Below, piece after piece: positions 8,038 through 16,652 of a stretch of DNA of 46,066 nt. Both the position numbers and the translations under genes were made by a program. Position 1 is the first letter of the stretch; each line of letters begins with the position of its first letter. A model generated the notes under the pieces. That model worked only from the letters and a program-made list of their open reading frames with translations, was not told the origin of the DNA and made no database searches. Source of the stretch: an uncultured Paenibacillus sp. (GTDB taxonomy: Bacteria; Bacillota; Bacilli; Paenibacillales; Paenibacillaceae); assembly GCA_927443375.1 (NCBI GenBank), contig CAKMKL010000265.1:1-46066 (forward strand), in the 5' to 3' direction.

Positions 8038-8934
8038 TTATATGGTCATTGTATTGGTCAGCCTGCCCAGCTTTTCGATCTCCACGGTCACGACATCGCC
8101 GGACTTCAGGAATACCCGTTGCTCCGGTGGATAACCGAGTACCACGCCTTCCGGTGTGCCGGTCAGAATGATGTCCCCCGGTTCCAGCGTCATATGCTGT
8201 GAGATGTAGCTGATAATCTCATCACAAGGGAAGATCATATCCTCCGTGCTGGAGGATTGCCGGGCTTCACCGTTAACCGTGCAGGAGATCCTCAGGTTAT
8301 TCGGGTTCCCGACTTCATCGGCTGTAACCAGATAAGGGCCTATCGGAGCGAATTTATCACAGGTTTTACCGAGCAGCCATTGCTGGGTCCGGAACTGCAA
8401 ATCACGGGCTGACAGGTCATTCGCACAGCAATACCCGAAGACATAATCCAGTGCTTCTTCTTTGTTTACATTATAGGCTTTACAGCCAATCACTATGGCC
8501 AGCTCCGCTTCATAGTCTACTTGCTGCGAAGCAGCAGGCAAAGGTACAGGCTCCAGATGTCCAGCCAGCGCATTATTGAATTTGCTGAAAAGAATCGGCG
8601 TCTGCGGGATCGGTGACTTCGTTTCTTCCGCATGCTTGCGGTAGTTCAGGCCTACACACACGATTTTTCCGGGGCTGGTTACGCAGGGCGCAAAGGCCAG
8701 CTTGGATTCATCTAACAGCTGCAGCCTGACGTTAGTATCATTTTCAGCCAATTGTTGAAGGTTCAGGAGCCTCTTAAGGGATTCTGCACCTCCGTGTATG
8801 ACTTCCTGAATACTTAATTCCGCAGTTTCCTCTTGTCCATAGACAACCGAAGCATCTGTAACGTCCAGTATGCCGTTTTCCGTATGTATTCCCACGCGGT
8901 AAACTCCGTCTTGAATATAGCTGAGCAGCTTCAT
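8038..8934 (-). CDS. fumarylacetoacetate hydrolase-family protein
   Basis: A 298-residue protein with the ATG at 8934 after GGAGA. The C-terminal two thirds is the FAH fold. The sequence CVGLNYRKHAEE is followed by PILFSKFNNALAG, then the metal-binding DYEAELAIVIG, then NDLSARDLQ, GKTCDKFAPIGPYL, and LEPGDIILTGTPEGV near the end. Relatives hydrolyse or decarboxylate acylpyruvates, 2-hydroxyhepta-2,4-diene-1,7-dioates or oxaloacetate, using Mg2+ or Mn2+ bound by the Glu/Asp residues. The N-terminal 70 residues are the usual small lead domain. No pathway partner is adjacent, so the substrate cannot be assigned. Confidence 0.9.
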   Translation of the reverse strand: MKLLSYIQDGVYRVGIHTENGILDVTDASVVYGQEETAELSIQEVIHGGAESLKRLLNLQQLAENDTNVRLQLLDESKLAFAPCVTSPGKIVCVGLNYRKHAEETKSPIPQTPILFSKFNNALAGHLEPVPLPAASQQVDYEAELAIVIGCKAYNVNKEEALDYVFGYCCANDLSARDLQFRTQQWLLGKTCDKFAPIGPYLVTADEVGNPNNLRISCTVNGEARQSSSTEDMIFPCDEIISYISQHMTLEPGDIILTGTPEGVVLGYPPEQRVFLKSGDVVTVEIEKLGRLTNTMTI

Positions 8935-9030
8935 AGTCTCTTGTCTCCTCTCGTTATTGTTATTATATAGCTAATCTCTAACAAGATTATCATATACAAG
9001 CCCGAAGAATAGCAAATCACATTTTGTGAA

Positions 9031-9059
9031 TTGATGCACAAGCTTGATAATAGTATAAT
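9031..9059 (+). promoter_or_regulatory. sigma-A type promoter for the 73-residue protein
   Basis: TTGATG at 9031-9036, a 17-bp spacer and TATAAT at 9054-9059, with the gene starting at 9112 after GGAGG. This is one of the best promoter matches in the window. Confidence 0.7.
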
Positions 9060-9111
9060 TCAAGTAGTGAATATGTCTTTATACAGGTACATCCAATGAG
9101 GAGGAAGCATC

Positions 9112-9333
9112 ATGGAAGAAGTACGGATTCAGAAAAATGACCGTGCAGTAAGCTTTAGAGTGATTGAAGATGTCGGGGAATATATCGTATTTGATATGTC
9201 AATGACCGGACCCGCCCGGAACCGGACGAGTTATAGCGGCGGTGTATTTCAAGAGGCATGGCAGGCAGTTGAAGCTATTATAGGGGAAATCAGCATTCCT
9301 GAGGAACTCCGCAAATACGCAAACAGATACTAA
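9112..9333 (+). CDS. small hypothetical protein (73 residues)
   Basis: ATG follows GGAGGAAGCATC, and a good promoter lies at 9031-9059, so this gene is very likely expressed. The product is soluble and acidic, with alternating beta-strand-like segments (VSFRVIEDVGEYIVFDMSM) and a C-terminal helix (FQEAWQAVEAIIGEISIPEELRKY). No catalytic motif or membrane segment is seen and I do not recognise the family. It stands alone between the FAH-family gene and the insertion sequence, whose left-end hairpin may now serve as its terminator. Confidence 0.7.
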   Translation: MEEVRIQKNDRAVSFRVIEDVGEYIVFDMSMTGPARNRTSYSGGVFQEAWQAVEAIIGEISIPEELRKYANRY

Positions 9334-9428
9334 TCTATGGCCCCGCATAGGAGCTTACTTTGTAAAATAGAACCGTAAACCCTGTTCACATAAGCTGACA
9401 GGCTCTCCACAGCGGAATTTAGGATAAA

Positions 9429-9472
9429 AAGGGCTGTCCCAAAAGCCATGAAATGGCTGCGGGACAGCCCTT
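9429..9472 (+). terminator. hairpin with T-run at the left end of the insertion sequence
   Basis: AAGGGCTGTCCC pairs with GGGACAGCCCTT, with a further AGCCAT/ATGGCT stem inside, followed by TTGTTTTTT. It has the form of an intrinsic terminator and may shield the transposase from outside transcription. Confidence 0.65.
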
Positions 9473-9742
9473 GTTTTTTGAGTAGGATCACCTTTAATCT
9501 TCGTGAGGACGCTACGCGAACGGACCGTTGTTACAATCGCTGTTGTGTCCAGATTTTATTTATTTCCCTTAGCGGTGAAAATCCGGACACAAAGGCGACC
9601 GCTACCGCTTTTCCACAATCGTTCCGCCCTCTCCTCTGTTTAAGCGGGAAAAGTGTCTGCAAATCTCGTTTAAACCACAAAAAAATCGCCCTTTTTGGTA
9701 AAATGGAAGTACCATCAACCATCTCAAAAAGGAGCGATTTCT

Positions 9743-11004
9743 TTGTACATTCAATATACCATGGACCAACTTTGCTTGCCAATGGATCTGGAAGAAGATA
9801 TTCCCTCGAACCACCTCGTTCGTGTCGTGAATGCAGCCGTCCATCGGCTGGACGACACCATCTTTGACGCTGCCTATCCCGGCGGCGGCCGCGACAGCTA
9901 CCATCCTAAAACGCTGACCAAAGTTATTATCTACGCCTACACGCAGCGTATCTATTCCTCCCGCCAAATCGCCAAAGCGGTCTAGGAAAACAATCCCTTC
10001 ATGTGGCTGGCTGGACGTCAACGTCCGAATTTCCGCACACTCAACCGCTTTCGTTCCGAGCGGATGAAGGACGTCCTTGAAACGGTATTTACCGCCGTGC
10101 TTCAGTTTTTGGCTGATGAAAAGTACGTCTCGCTGGAGCATTACTTTGTAGACGGAACCAAGATCGAGGCCAACGCCAATCGCTATACCTTTGTGTGGGG
10201 GAAAGCAGTCAGCAAACACAAAGAGAAATTACAGGAAAAGGTACACACCCTGTTCGCGAGCATTGAAGCCGCAGAGGACGAAGAAGAACGTGAATACCAC
10301 GGAATGAACCTCCCTGAACTCGGCGAGTCTTCCAGTTGGTACAGCGAAAAACTCGAACAAGCCGCGCAAAAGCTTGAAGCGCAGCTATTGGAAAAGCCAA
10401 AAGACAAGCCCCTGAAAAAATTGCGGATGCAGGCTACGGCAGTGAAGAAAACTACGCCTATCTGGAAAAAGAAAAGATTCAAGCGGTAGTGAAATACGGC
10501 AGCTACCACAAAGATAAGAGTAAAGCTTGGAAAGAGAATATTGGAAAGATTGAGAACTGGACGTACACGGAAACCGAGGATACATGGACGTGCCCAGCCG
10601 GACAAATCCTGCATTTCCGCAAAGAAAGCAAGGAACTCTTGGAGAGTGGATATGAGATTCGAAAACGTCATTACCGAAGCCTAAGTTGCGACGGTTGCCC
10701 GCTAAAGGAACGCTGTACAAAGGCTGGAGGTCATCGGGAAGTGGTTGTCAGTCTGGAACGACTGCGATACCAGAAACAGGCTCGGGCCATCTTGCAAAGC
10801 GAGGAAGGATACGCTTTGGCCGTACGCCGGATGACAGAGCCAGAAAGTGTTTTTGGACAATTAAAGAACAACCGGGGCTTCCGGCGGTTTCTGCTTCGCG
10901 GCTTGGAAAAAGTGACGCTTGAAGTCGGGTGGCTTTCCCTTGCCCACAATCTACTGAAGCAAGCTACACAGGACCAAAAACGCAGAGCCGCAATCCTCCA
11001 ATAA
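9743..11004 (+). pseudogene. IS1182-family transposase, broken
   Basis: Translation starts at TTG 9743 after AAAGGAG. The N-terminal part (YIQYTMDQLCLPMDLEEDIP, then HPKTLTKVIIYAYTQRIYSS) ends at an in-frame TAG at 9983-9985. The same frame continues with ENNPFMWLAGRQRPNFRTLN and VDGTKIEANANRYTFVWG. After KPKDKPLKKL, at about 10420, the sequence jumps directly to ADAGYGSEENYAYLEKEKIQ in the +2 frame, which continues to 11004 with CPLKERCTKA and MTEPESVFGQLKNNRGFRRF. Relative to intact family members about 110-130 residues between the first catalytic Asp region and ADAGYGSE are missing, taking part of the DDE core. The copy cannot make active transposase. Confidence 0.85.
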
Positions 11005-11113
11005 CAGGAGAATCGCGGCTCTGTTGATATTTTTACGGTTTTGAAAATAGGAAGGGTCTGTCTCCGCTCGTAGAAAATCTACTTTTGGGACAGTCCCTTC
11101 CGAACGTATACCG

Positions 11114-13372
11114 CTATTCCTCTGTTACTTCAACCTTTGTACTTTTCCGCTGCATTACCGGATGATTGTCCAGTGCAATCGGCTCTGCAAATTGCACACC
11201 TGCAAAGAGCAGGTCACTTTGCTCCTGCTGCTCTATTCTGGCCTTAGATGGTTGCACGGTTAGCTTCCTGATGATTTCTCCGCTGCCATTCACCAGTTCA
11301 ACAACAACCTCCTGCCCTGTCCGGCTTATCCGCAGCTCCGCCCCCGATTCGGCCTCAAACTCCAGCTTGTCAAACGGCGCTATATCAATCACTGCCTTAA
11401 GCTTAATTCCCTTGAAACGGTAGGTGTACTGCTGCTCTGCGTTATTCGCTGAATATTCAGCCTCAATCATACCCTCTCCGACTTTCACATGATAATGGAG
11501 ATCGTTCAACTCCCGCGGGATTCGCGGAGCTAGCAGAACCGTATGATGGATCATGTCAGGCCGGATGCCCAGGAAATACTGATACCATACACGCAGCTGC
11601 TCTGCATTGGACCAGGCCTGCAGATAAGCCCCGGTCAGTTTGGCCCAATTCTCCCCCTCATGCGGGTATGCATCCAGGTTCTCACTCAGTCCTCCTACGA
11701 CCCCAAGATGCAGCGCCTGCCAGTTCATATTATGGAATAGCTTATAGGCGGTTTCTTCCTGGCCGGCTTCAATCATGCGCTGCATGGCAATGCCGTTCAG
11801 CCAGGTCCACACGGTACCGTTATGGTAAGCTTCATCTTTAGGGTACTGCTCTGTCAGGTGGAAAGGATGGAAAAAAGGATGCTTACGGTCCAGCGAAGCA
11901 ACACCCCAAGGATACACTAGCTCCTCCCATGCGGTACGTACTGCGGCATCCTTAAATTCACGATCTTCGAACATGTCAAAGGCAAACAGCTGGTTCGGAC
12001 GCAAAGTGAACTCCGGCTCGTCAGCAGCGTTTAATCGGTCCGCCAGATAAGGATATGCCGAATCGCGGAAATCCTGCTCAAAATTGCTTTTTAAGCGGTC
12101 CGCCAGGCTTCTCCACCGATCTGCCCGCTCTTGATCGCCCATATATTCGGCAAAATACACACCTGCCCGCAGCTGGTGATACCACAGGGCCTGTATATCA
12201 TTGGCGCGGGTTTCCCTTGGAGAGTAGGAGTTCAGATCAGCATCCCGCGCATCCATCCAGGTCTCATTATCATCATGGGTAAGATAGCCTTTGGCATCCA
12301 CCCAGTACTTGAGCGAACCTTCGATACTACTGCGCACCGCCGGGTATAGCTTCTTAATAACCTCTGTATCCCCGGAATATTTAACATAATCCTGCAGCTG
12401 GATAATAAACCTCGGGGTCCCGTCGGTCGTGTGGTAGTCAATATTCTCCGGCGCCAGGATATTCGGAACTCTGCCGTAATACTTCGAGGTCTTATCTGTG
12501 TTTTGGTATTCGGCAAAAGACATGAGAATATGCTTAGCCGTTTCGAACTGGCCGCTGACCAGTACCGCACCCGGAAGAGCGATGAACTGATCGCGGCCCC
12601 AGTATTCATTGAACCAGGGCAGTCCGGCATAGATCCCCTCGCCCTGCTGTCTGGTTACGAGCTGATCCATAGTTAGGCTGAGCCAGTGGAGTGCGAGTGT
12701 CAGCCGTTCATTGCTGCTGGTAACATAAGCATTCTGCTGCAAAAAATCCTCCATACGCTTGATGCGCTCAGCCTTCAGCCGGTCCGCGTGCGCTTCAGTA
12801 TCTTGAATGAGGGCAGCCGCTTCGTCTTCTGTCCGGGCAGCGGAAATGTAGAAGCCCGCGGCTTCGCCATCTGTATGGAAGACCTTGCTCCGCATCGATA
12901 ACGGACGGGCATTTCGGGGACGCAGTGCAATGATCCACTCCCCTTCCATGGCCTTGAAATAAGCGGTATTCCCGCTGAGCTGCAAATACTCAAGCTCTTT
13001 CCCTTTTAGAGCAATCCCAATGTCTTTCCCTGCCCCGCTCAGGCTTACCTCAAGCACATTCCGGTAATCAAACAGCCATAGCTCTTCGGTCAGGCTGCCG
13101 TGGGTTCGGATCATGGAATAGGGGCTGACTTCAACCGCTGCTTGCTGATTATCCAGCTCCCTATTGTCGGCATATATGATGTACCCGCCAAAGAGCCGGT
13201 TTTTCGCCACATTCAATCCCTCAAAATAAGCGTGTTCAGGATGATCCGTTATATGGGATTGGGTAAAGTAATAGGCCGCTTCTTTATTGGTGTACGAGAC
13301 TGCGCGGTTGTCCTTCCGTTCAATCTTCATCGTCATTTTCTCCAGAAAAGACGGTTTCGCACCTGATGTCAT
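11114..13372 (-). CDS. amylo-alpha-1,6-glucosidase / debranching-type glycoside hydrolase
   Basis: The ATG at 13372 is chosen because GGAGG lies seven bases before it; it gives 752 residues. The N-terminal 200 residues form a beta domain, and the rest is an (alpha/alpha)6 barrel like the C-terminal domain of glycogen debranching enzymes (GDE_C). Signature stretches are LPWFNEYWGRDQFIALPG (D261), NETWMDARDAD, and YHNGTVWTWLNG near residue 560. Relatives remove alpha-1,6-linked glucose or act on other alpha-glucosides. It begins 25 bp after the GH13 gene, so the two form one operon acting on branched maltodextrins inside the cell. The exact specificity is inferred. Confidence 0.88.
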   Translation of the reverse strand: MTSGAKPSFLEKMTMKIERKDNRAVSYTNKEAAYYFTQSHITDHPEHAYFEGLNVAKNRLFGGYIIYADNRELDNQQAAVEVSPYSMIRTHGSLTEELWLFDYRNVLEVSLSGAGKDIGIALKGKELEYLQLSGNTAYFKAMEGEWIIALRPRNARPLSMRSKVFHTDGEAAGFYISAARTEDEAAALIQDTEAHADRLKAERIKRMEDFLQQNAYVTSSNERLTLALHWLSLTMDQLVTRQQGEGIYAGLPWFNEYWGRDQFIALPGAVLVSGQFETAKHILMSFAEYQNTDKTSKYYGRVPNILAPENIDYHTTDGTPRFIIQLQDYVKYSGDTEVIKKLYPAVRSSIEGSLKYWVDAKGYLTHDDNETWMDARDADLNSYSPRETRANDIQALWYHQLRAGVYFAEYMGDQERADRWRSLADRLKSNFEQDFRDSAYPYLADRLNAADEPEFTLRPNQLFAFDMFEDREFKDAAVRTAWEELVYPWGVASLDRKHPFFHPFHLTEQYPKDEAYHNGTVWTWLNGIAMQRMIEAGQEETAYKLFHNMNWQALHLGVVGGLSENLDAYPHEGENWAKLTGAYLQAWSNAEQLRVWYQYFLGIRPDMIHHTVLLAPRIPRELNDLHYHVKVGEGMIEAEYSANNAEQQYTYRFKGIKLKAVIDIAPFDKLEFEAESGAELRISRTGQEVVVELVNGSGEIIRKLTVQPSKARIEQQEQSDLLFAGVQFAEPIALDNHPVMQRKSTKVEVTEE

Positions 13373-13397
13373 GACTGTTCCTCCTGCATAATTTAGT

Positions 13398-15251
13398 TTA
13401 CTCTGCTGCCAGCAGTCTAAACGAATAAGCTTCCATACGGATTTCCGCAGCGGTTTCAACCGGCTGATCATTGTACAAATCTCTCATTTTCCGTCCTTGC
13501 ATTTCGCCGGGAAGCCCAATATCGGCTGGCTCGCTGGAATTATGGATGAGCACAAACAGGGTGCCGCTGCGGCTTTCTTTTTTGTAAATCAAAGTATGGG
13601 TTGCTCCCCCTGCGGACAACCATACAATATCAATCGCCTTAAACAGCGGATTCTCCTTGCGGAGCCCGATCAGTCTGCGGATCGTTTGATACAGCGTCAG
13701 ATTCTGCTGCTCCGTCTTCCAAGGCATACACTGACGGTTATGATGTTCGTCCCCGCCCAGGCCGACTTCACCGCCATAATAGATGCTCGGCGAACCGCCA
13801 TAGGTCAGCAGGAAAACATAAGGAAGCTTCACCAGCTCCGGGTCTCCTCCGCAAAAGTGCAGAATCCGCGCGGTATCATGGCTGTCGAGCAGATTAAACA
13901 TATTCCGTGCTACATGCTTAGGATAGCTGACCAGCAGCTGATTAATGGCATACACAAAATCCTCAGCAGTATATTGCTCCTGTTCCGGTAGATTCGTCCC
14001 GAAGTAGCGGGTAACCGGCCCAGTGAACTCATAATTCATTACCGCATCGAACTGGTCACCCTGCAGCCACGGATTGGAATAGAGCCAATTTTCCCCTAGA
14101 ATATAGATGTCTTTGCGGATGGCCTTGATCCGTTTGCGGAATTCCCGCCAAAAATCATGGGACACTTCATTCGCCACATCGAGCCGCCAGCCGTCTATAT
14201 TATAGTGTTCCGTCCAATAGACAGCTGCGCTTATCAGATACTCTCTTGCCGCAGGATTACCGGTATTCCACTTGGGCATCTGATCCGTATACGCAAACGT
14301 CCGGTAATTCAAATGCTCTCCGAAATAATAGCCTTCTCTGGCCGCAAGCGCAGTGTCAGGTACCACTGGTTTGTCCGCGTCCAGGATATAGAAGTAGTCA
14401 AAATAAGGCGAGCTGCTGCCGTGCTTCAATACATCCTGCCAGAACGGGTGCTCATAGCCGCAATGGTTGAACACCGCATCGAGCATAACCCGTATACCCC
14501 GCTTGTGCGCCTCTTCTACCATCTGCCCGAAAGTCTCATTGTCGCCGAAATGCGGATCAATCTTGAAATAATCCCTTGTATCATATTTATGGGAGCTCGG
14601 CGAATCAAAAAGCGGGGTAAAATATATGCCCGTACAGCCAAGATCACGGATGTAATCAAGTTTTTCGCTGATTCCCTGCAGATTTCCGCCGAACTTTTTG
14701 CCGTTACCGTCAAGCTGGTCGCTCCCCCATTCCAGAATATCATCAGAAGGAACCGCCGTAGCGCTGCGGTTGAACCGATCAGGGAAAATCTGGTACCACA
14801 CCGTATCAGAAACCCATTCCGGCGCTGTATACAGGTCTTCTTCCAGAATATAAGGATAATGGAAATAGTTCGTATGATCCTTAGGCGGTGTCCAGTCTTC
14901 GGGAAGCGGAACAAACTGCTGGCAGCCGGCAAAACAAAACTCACGGCCATCCTCCAGCACAAAGGCATATTTGATTCTTCTCCAGTTAAAGCCCGGAAGC
15001 TCGGCAAACCAGCAGTCGTGGTACCGGGTAACATACTCCTTCTTCATCTCCACATGCAGCATCGTATCTACAGCAAATTCATAGACATGAGAATCCTTGG
15101 CTACCGGTTTCCAGTTGAAGGGATCAATAGCCAGCAAGGTGACCGACTGGATATCATTTTTTTTCGTTTTGATGCGGATATGCAGGGTCTCAGAATCAAA
15201 GGCGTATGACAATGCCCCTATAGGTTCATGAATAAAGGCCGCTAAATCCAT
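13398..15251 (-). CDS. neopullulanase / cyclomaltodextrinase-type alpha-glucan hydrolase (GH13)
   Basis: A 617-residue GH13 enzyme, the usual size for the maltogenic amylase/neopullulanase/cyclomaltodextrinase group, with the N-terminal beta domain (residues 1-130) typical of that group and no signal peptide. Conserved regions are DAVFNHCG (I), DGWRLDVANEVSH with nucleophile D358 (II), LGENW with acid/base E387 (III), and LLDSHDTAR with D459 (IV). It should hydrolyse cyclodextrins, pullulan or maltodextrins in the cytoplasm. It leads a two-gene operon with the debranching-type enzyme and has a promoter at 15309-15338 with a near-palindrome at the transcription start, so a regulator probably controls it. 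Confidence 0.92.
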   Translation of the reverse strand: MDLAAFIHEPIGALSYAFDSETLHIRIKTKKNDIQSVTLLAIDPFNWKPVAKDSHVYEFAVDTMLHVEMKKEYVTRYHDCWFAELPGFNWRRIKYAFVLEDGREFCFAGCQQFVPLPEDWTPPKDHTNYFHYPYILEEDLYTAPEWVSDTVWYQIFPDRFNRSATAVPSDDILEWGSDQLDGNGKKFGGNLQGISEKLDYIRDLGCTGIYFTPLFDSPSSHKYDTRDYFKIDPHFGDNETFGQMVEEAHKRGIRVMLDAVFNHCGYEHPFWQDVLKHGSSSPYFDYFYILDADKPVVPDTALAAREGYYFGEHLNYRTFAYTDQMPKWNTGNPAAREYLISAAVYWTEHYNIDGWRLDVANEVSHDFWREFRKRIKAIRKDIYILGENWLYSNPWLQGDQFDAVMNYEFTGPVTRYFGTNLPEQEQYTAEDFVYAINQLLVSYPKHVARNMFNLLDSHDTARILHFCGGDPELVKLPYVFLLTYGGSPSIYYGGEVGLGGDEHHNRQCMPWKTEQQNLTLYQTIRRLIGLRKENPLFKAIDIVWLSAGGATHTLIYKKESRSGTLFVLIHNSSEPADIGLPGEMQGRKMRDLYNDQPVETAAEIRMEAYSFRLLAAE

Positions 15252-15286
15252 AGCAGTACACTCCTCACAGCGGGAATTTTAACATA

Positions 15287-15302
15287 ACTTATACGTTTAA
15301 GT
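15287..15302 (-). promoter_or_regulatory. near-palindromic operator candidate for the GH13 operon
   Basis: ACTTATACGTTTAAGT on the plus strand is a 16-bp palindrome apart from one mismatched pair, centred on ACGT as LacI-family sites often are. It lies just downstream of the -10 box of the GH13 promoter, where a bound repressor would block transcription. A further TTAAGT half-site follows at 15306-15311. Confidence 0.5.
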
Positions 15303-15308
15303 GATTTA

Positions 15309-15338
15309 AGTATATCGTCCATTTGGAGTGTCTGTCAA
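15309..15338 (-). promoter_or_regulatory. sigma-A type promoter of the GH13 operon
   Basis: On the minus strand, TTGACA (15338-15333), an 18-bp spacer and TATACT (15314-15309), about 58 bp before the GH13 start. Confidence 0.7.
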
Positions 15339-15449
15339 TCGTTCTTCCCCCATTGTATGGTCCGTGTTTGTGGGTAAGCTTGCCAATTCTATTACACCAA
15401 CATATAATAAATTAGATGAAAACCAAACTGCTATGCTAACGGAGGCGTT

Positions 15450-16502
15450 ATGAATTTGCGCATTTATGACCGGCTGGACCCGGTTTTTGAAACCCTGGGA
15501 TTATTGTATTTCAGCTACAAGCCTGACTCCTACCGGAAAGGCACAATCGAGGATCTGAACACATTTGGACTGGATGGTGAAGTCTTTTACAACAAGCATT
15601 TAAAAATCATCGAAAAATACATTCTCACCTTTAGCAAACATCGCGTTCTTGAGCCGGAAGCCACTTTTTTCCTGGATGATAACGATAATGCCTTCTTCCA
15701 CCTCCTGCACGCGCTGTTGAGTGAACACCCGGATTGGCTGACTTCACTGGAAGAGATTCCTGAGAAAATCATTCGGGATCAGTTAGTAAAAGCGATATAC
15801 AGTATGGAAGCCATGCAAAATCATTCCCCGGTAGATGCCGCTCCGGTGTCTGTCCGTACGCTGGATGAAATTTTAACTTTTCTAAGCCACAGTCCGCTTC
15901 AGGAAACTACCAAGTGGAAACTTATGCGTCTGCTGTATCAGCCCCGGACGCAGCTGCTTACCTTTGCCGGGATTGTTAAATCCAATCTGCCTGCCTTTGA
16001 GCAGGCTTGCCTTGAAGTAGAGAAACCGCTCAGCAAGCTTATTCCCGCCTATGTCAAGTCTGTAAGTAAACAGTATGATGAGCAGTTTGCCAGGCTGGTA
16101 GAAATGTTAGATGATGAGAACCCGGTAATCTATCCCTCCCTGATCGTGCCGCTCGGCCAGATGATGTTGTCCGGCAGAGCCTATTACGGGTTATACGTAG
16201 ATGAACTGCCGATTGCCAGTAAGCAGCATTCAGATTCCAGGGAGCTTTTACTGCTGCGGATAAAGGCACTGGCTGATAACAGCAAACTGCAGATTCTGGC
16301 TTCACTGAAGGTAAGTCCCAAATACAATCTGGAGATTGCCGATCAGCTTGGGCTGACAGCTGCCACTACCTCCCATCATATGAATGTTCTGCTTGCCTGC
16401 GGGATGGTCCGGGTCGAAAAGAACAATGGCAGAGTATATTATCATCTCAATACAGAGAACCTGCAGGTGCTGATCGACGATCTGCAGCAGTTTCTTTTAT
16501 AG
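15450..16502 (+). CDS. ArsR-type winged-helix transcriptional regulator (350 residues)
   Basis: ATG at 15450 follows GGAGG. The C-terminal 90 residues are an ArsR-like DNA-binding domain: LLLLRIKALADNSKLQILAS, then NLEIADQLGLTAATTSHHMN as the helix-turn-helix, then VEKNNGRVYYHLN as the wing. The N-terminal 250 residues are helical and not recognised; such long ArsR proteins are common in Paenibacillus-like genomes. No metal-binding cysteine pair is seen in the DNA-binding domain, so metal sensing is not indicated. It lies directly upstream of an ABC exporter gene in the same direction and may control it. A short hairpin, ACTCC-tgcgg-GGAGT followed by TTTTG, ends the gene. Confidence 0.85.
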   Translation: MNLRIYDRLDPVFETLGLLYFSYKPDSYRKGTIEDLNTFGLDGEVFYNKHLKIIEKYILTFSKHRVLEPEATFFLDDNDNAFFHLLHALLSEHPDWLTSLEEIPEKIIRDQLVKAIYSMEAMQNHSPVDAAPVSVRTLDEILTFLSHSPLQETTKWKLMRLLYQPRTQLLTFAGIVKSNLPAFEQACLEVEKPLSKLIPAYVKSVSKQYDEQFARLVEMLDDENPVIYPSLIVPLGQMMLSGRAYYGLYVDELPIASKQHSDSRELLLLRIKALADNSKLQILASLKVSPKYNLEIADQLGLTAATTSHHMNVLLACGMVRVEKNNGRVYYHLNTENLQVLIDDLQQFLL

Positions 16503-16524
16503 TTCGATCCCTTCTTCCCGTGAT

Positions 16525-16545
16525 ACTCCTGCGGGGAGTTTTGTT
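16525..16545 (+). terminator. weak intrinsic terminator after the ArsR-type gene
   Basis: ACTCC-tgcgg-GGAGT followed by TTTTGTT, 22 bp after the stop codon. The stem is only five base pairs. Confidence 0.45.
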
Positions 16546-16652
16546 ATAAATTGTAGTTTGATAAACATATTATTTATTTGACGATTATATAACTTATGTG
16601 TTACCTTCATCTTACACATCATATACAAATCTAATATTGGGGATGATTAATT

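Larger units (their letters stand above)
9429..11099 (+). mobile_element. IS1182-family insertion sequence, internally deleted
   Basis: The element is bounded by imperfect terminal inverted repeats: AAGGGCTGTCCCAAAAG at 9429-9445, and at 11082-11099 the complement of AAGGGACTGTCCCAAAAG. Both ends also carry an inner, reversed copy of the same sequence, so each end can fold into a hairpin (9429-9472 and about 11052-11099). Between them is one transposase gene broken by an in-frame TAG and an internal deletion. No clear target duplication is visible. The right end sits 14 bp after the stop of the debranching-type glucosidase gene, so it inserted without cutting that gene. Confidence 0.85.

Noticed and set aside
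14157..15209. 350-codon open frame on the plus strand
   Set aside because: It lies wholly antisense to the GH13 gene, whose catalytic regions are all intact; it lacks a ribosome binding site and shows no recognisable domain.
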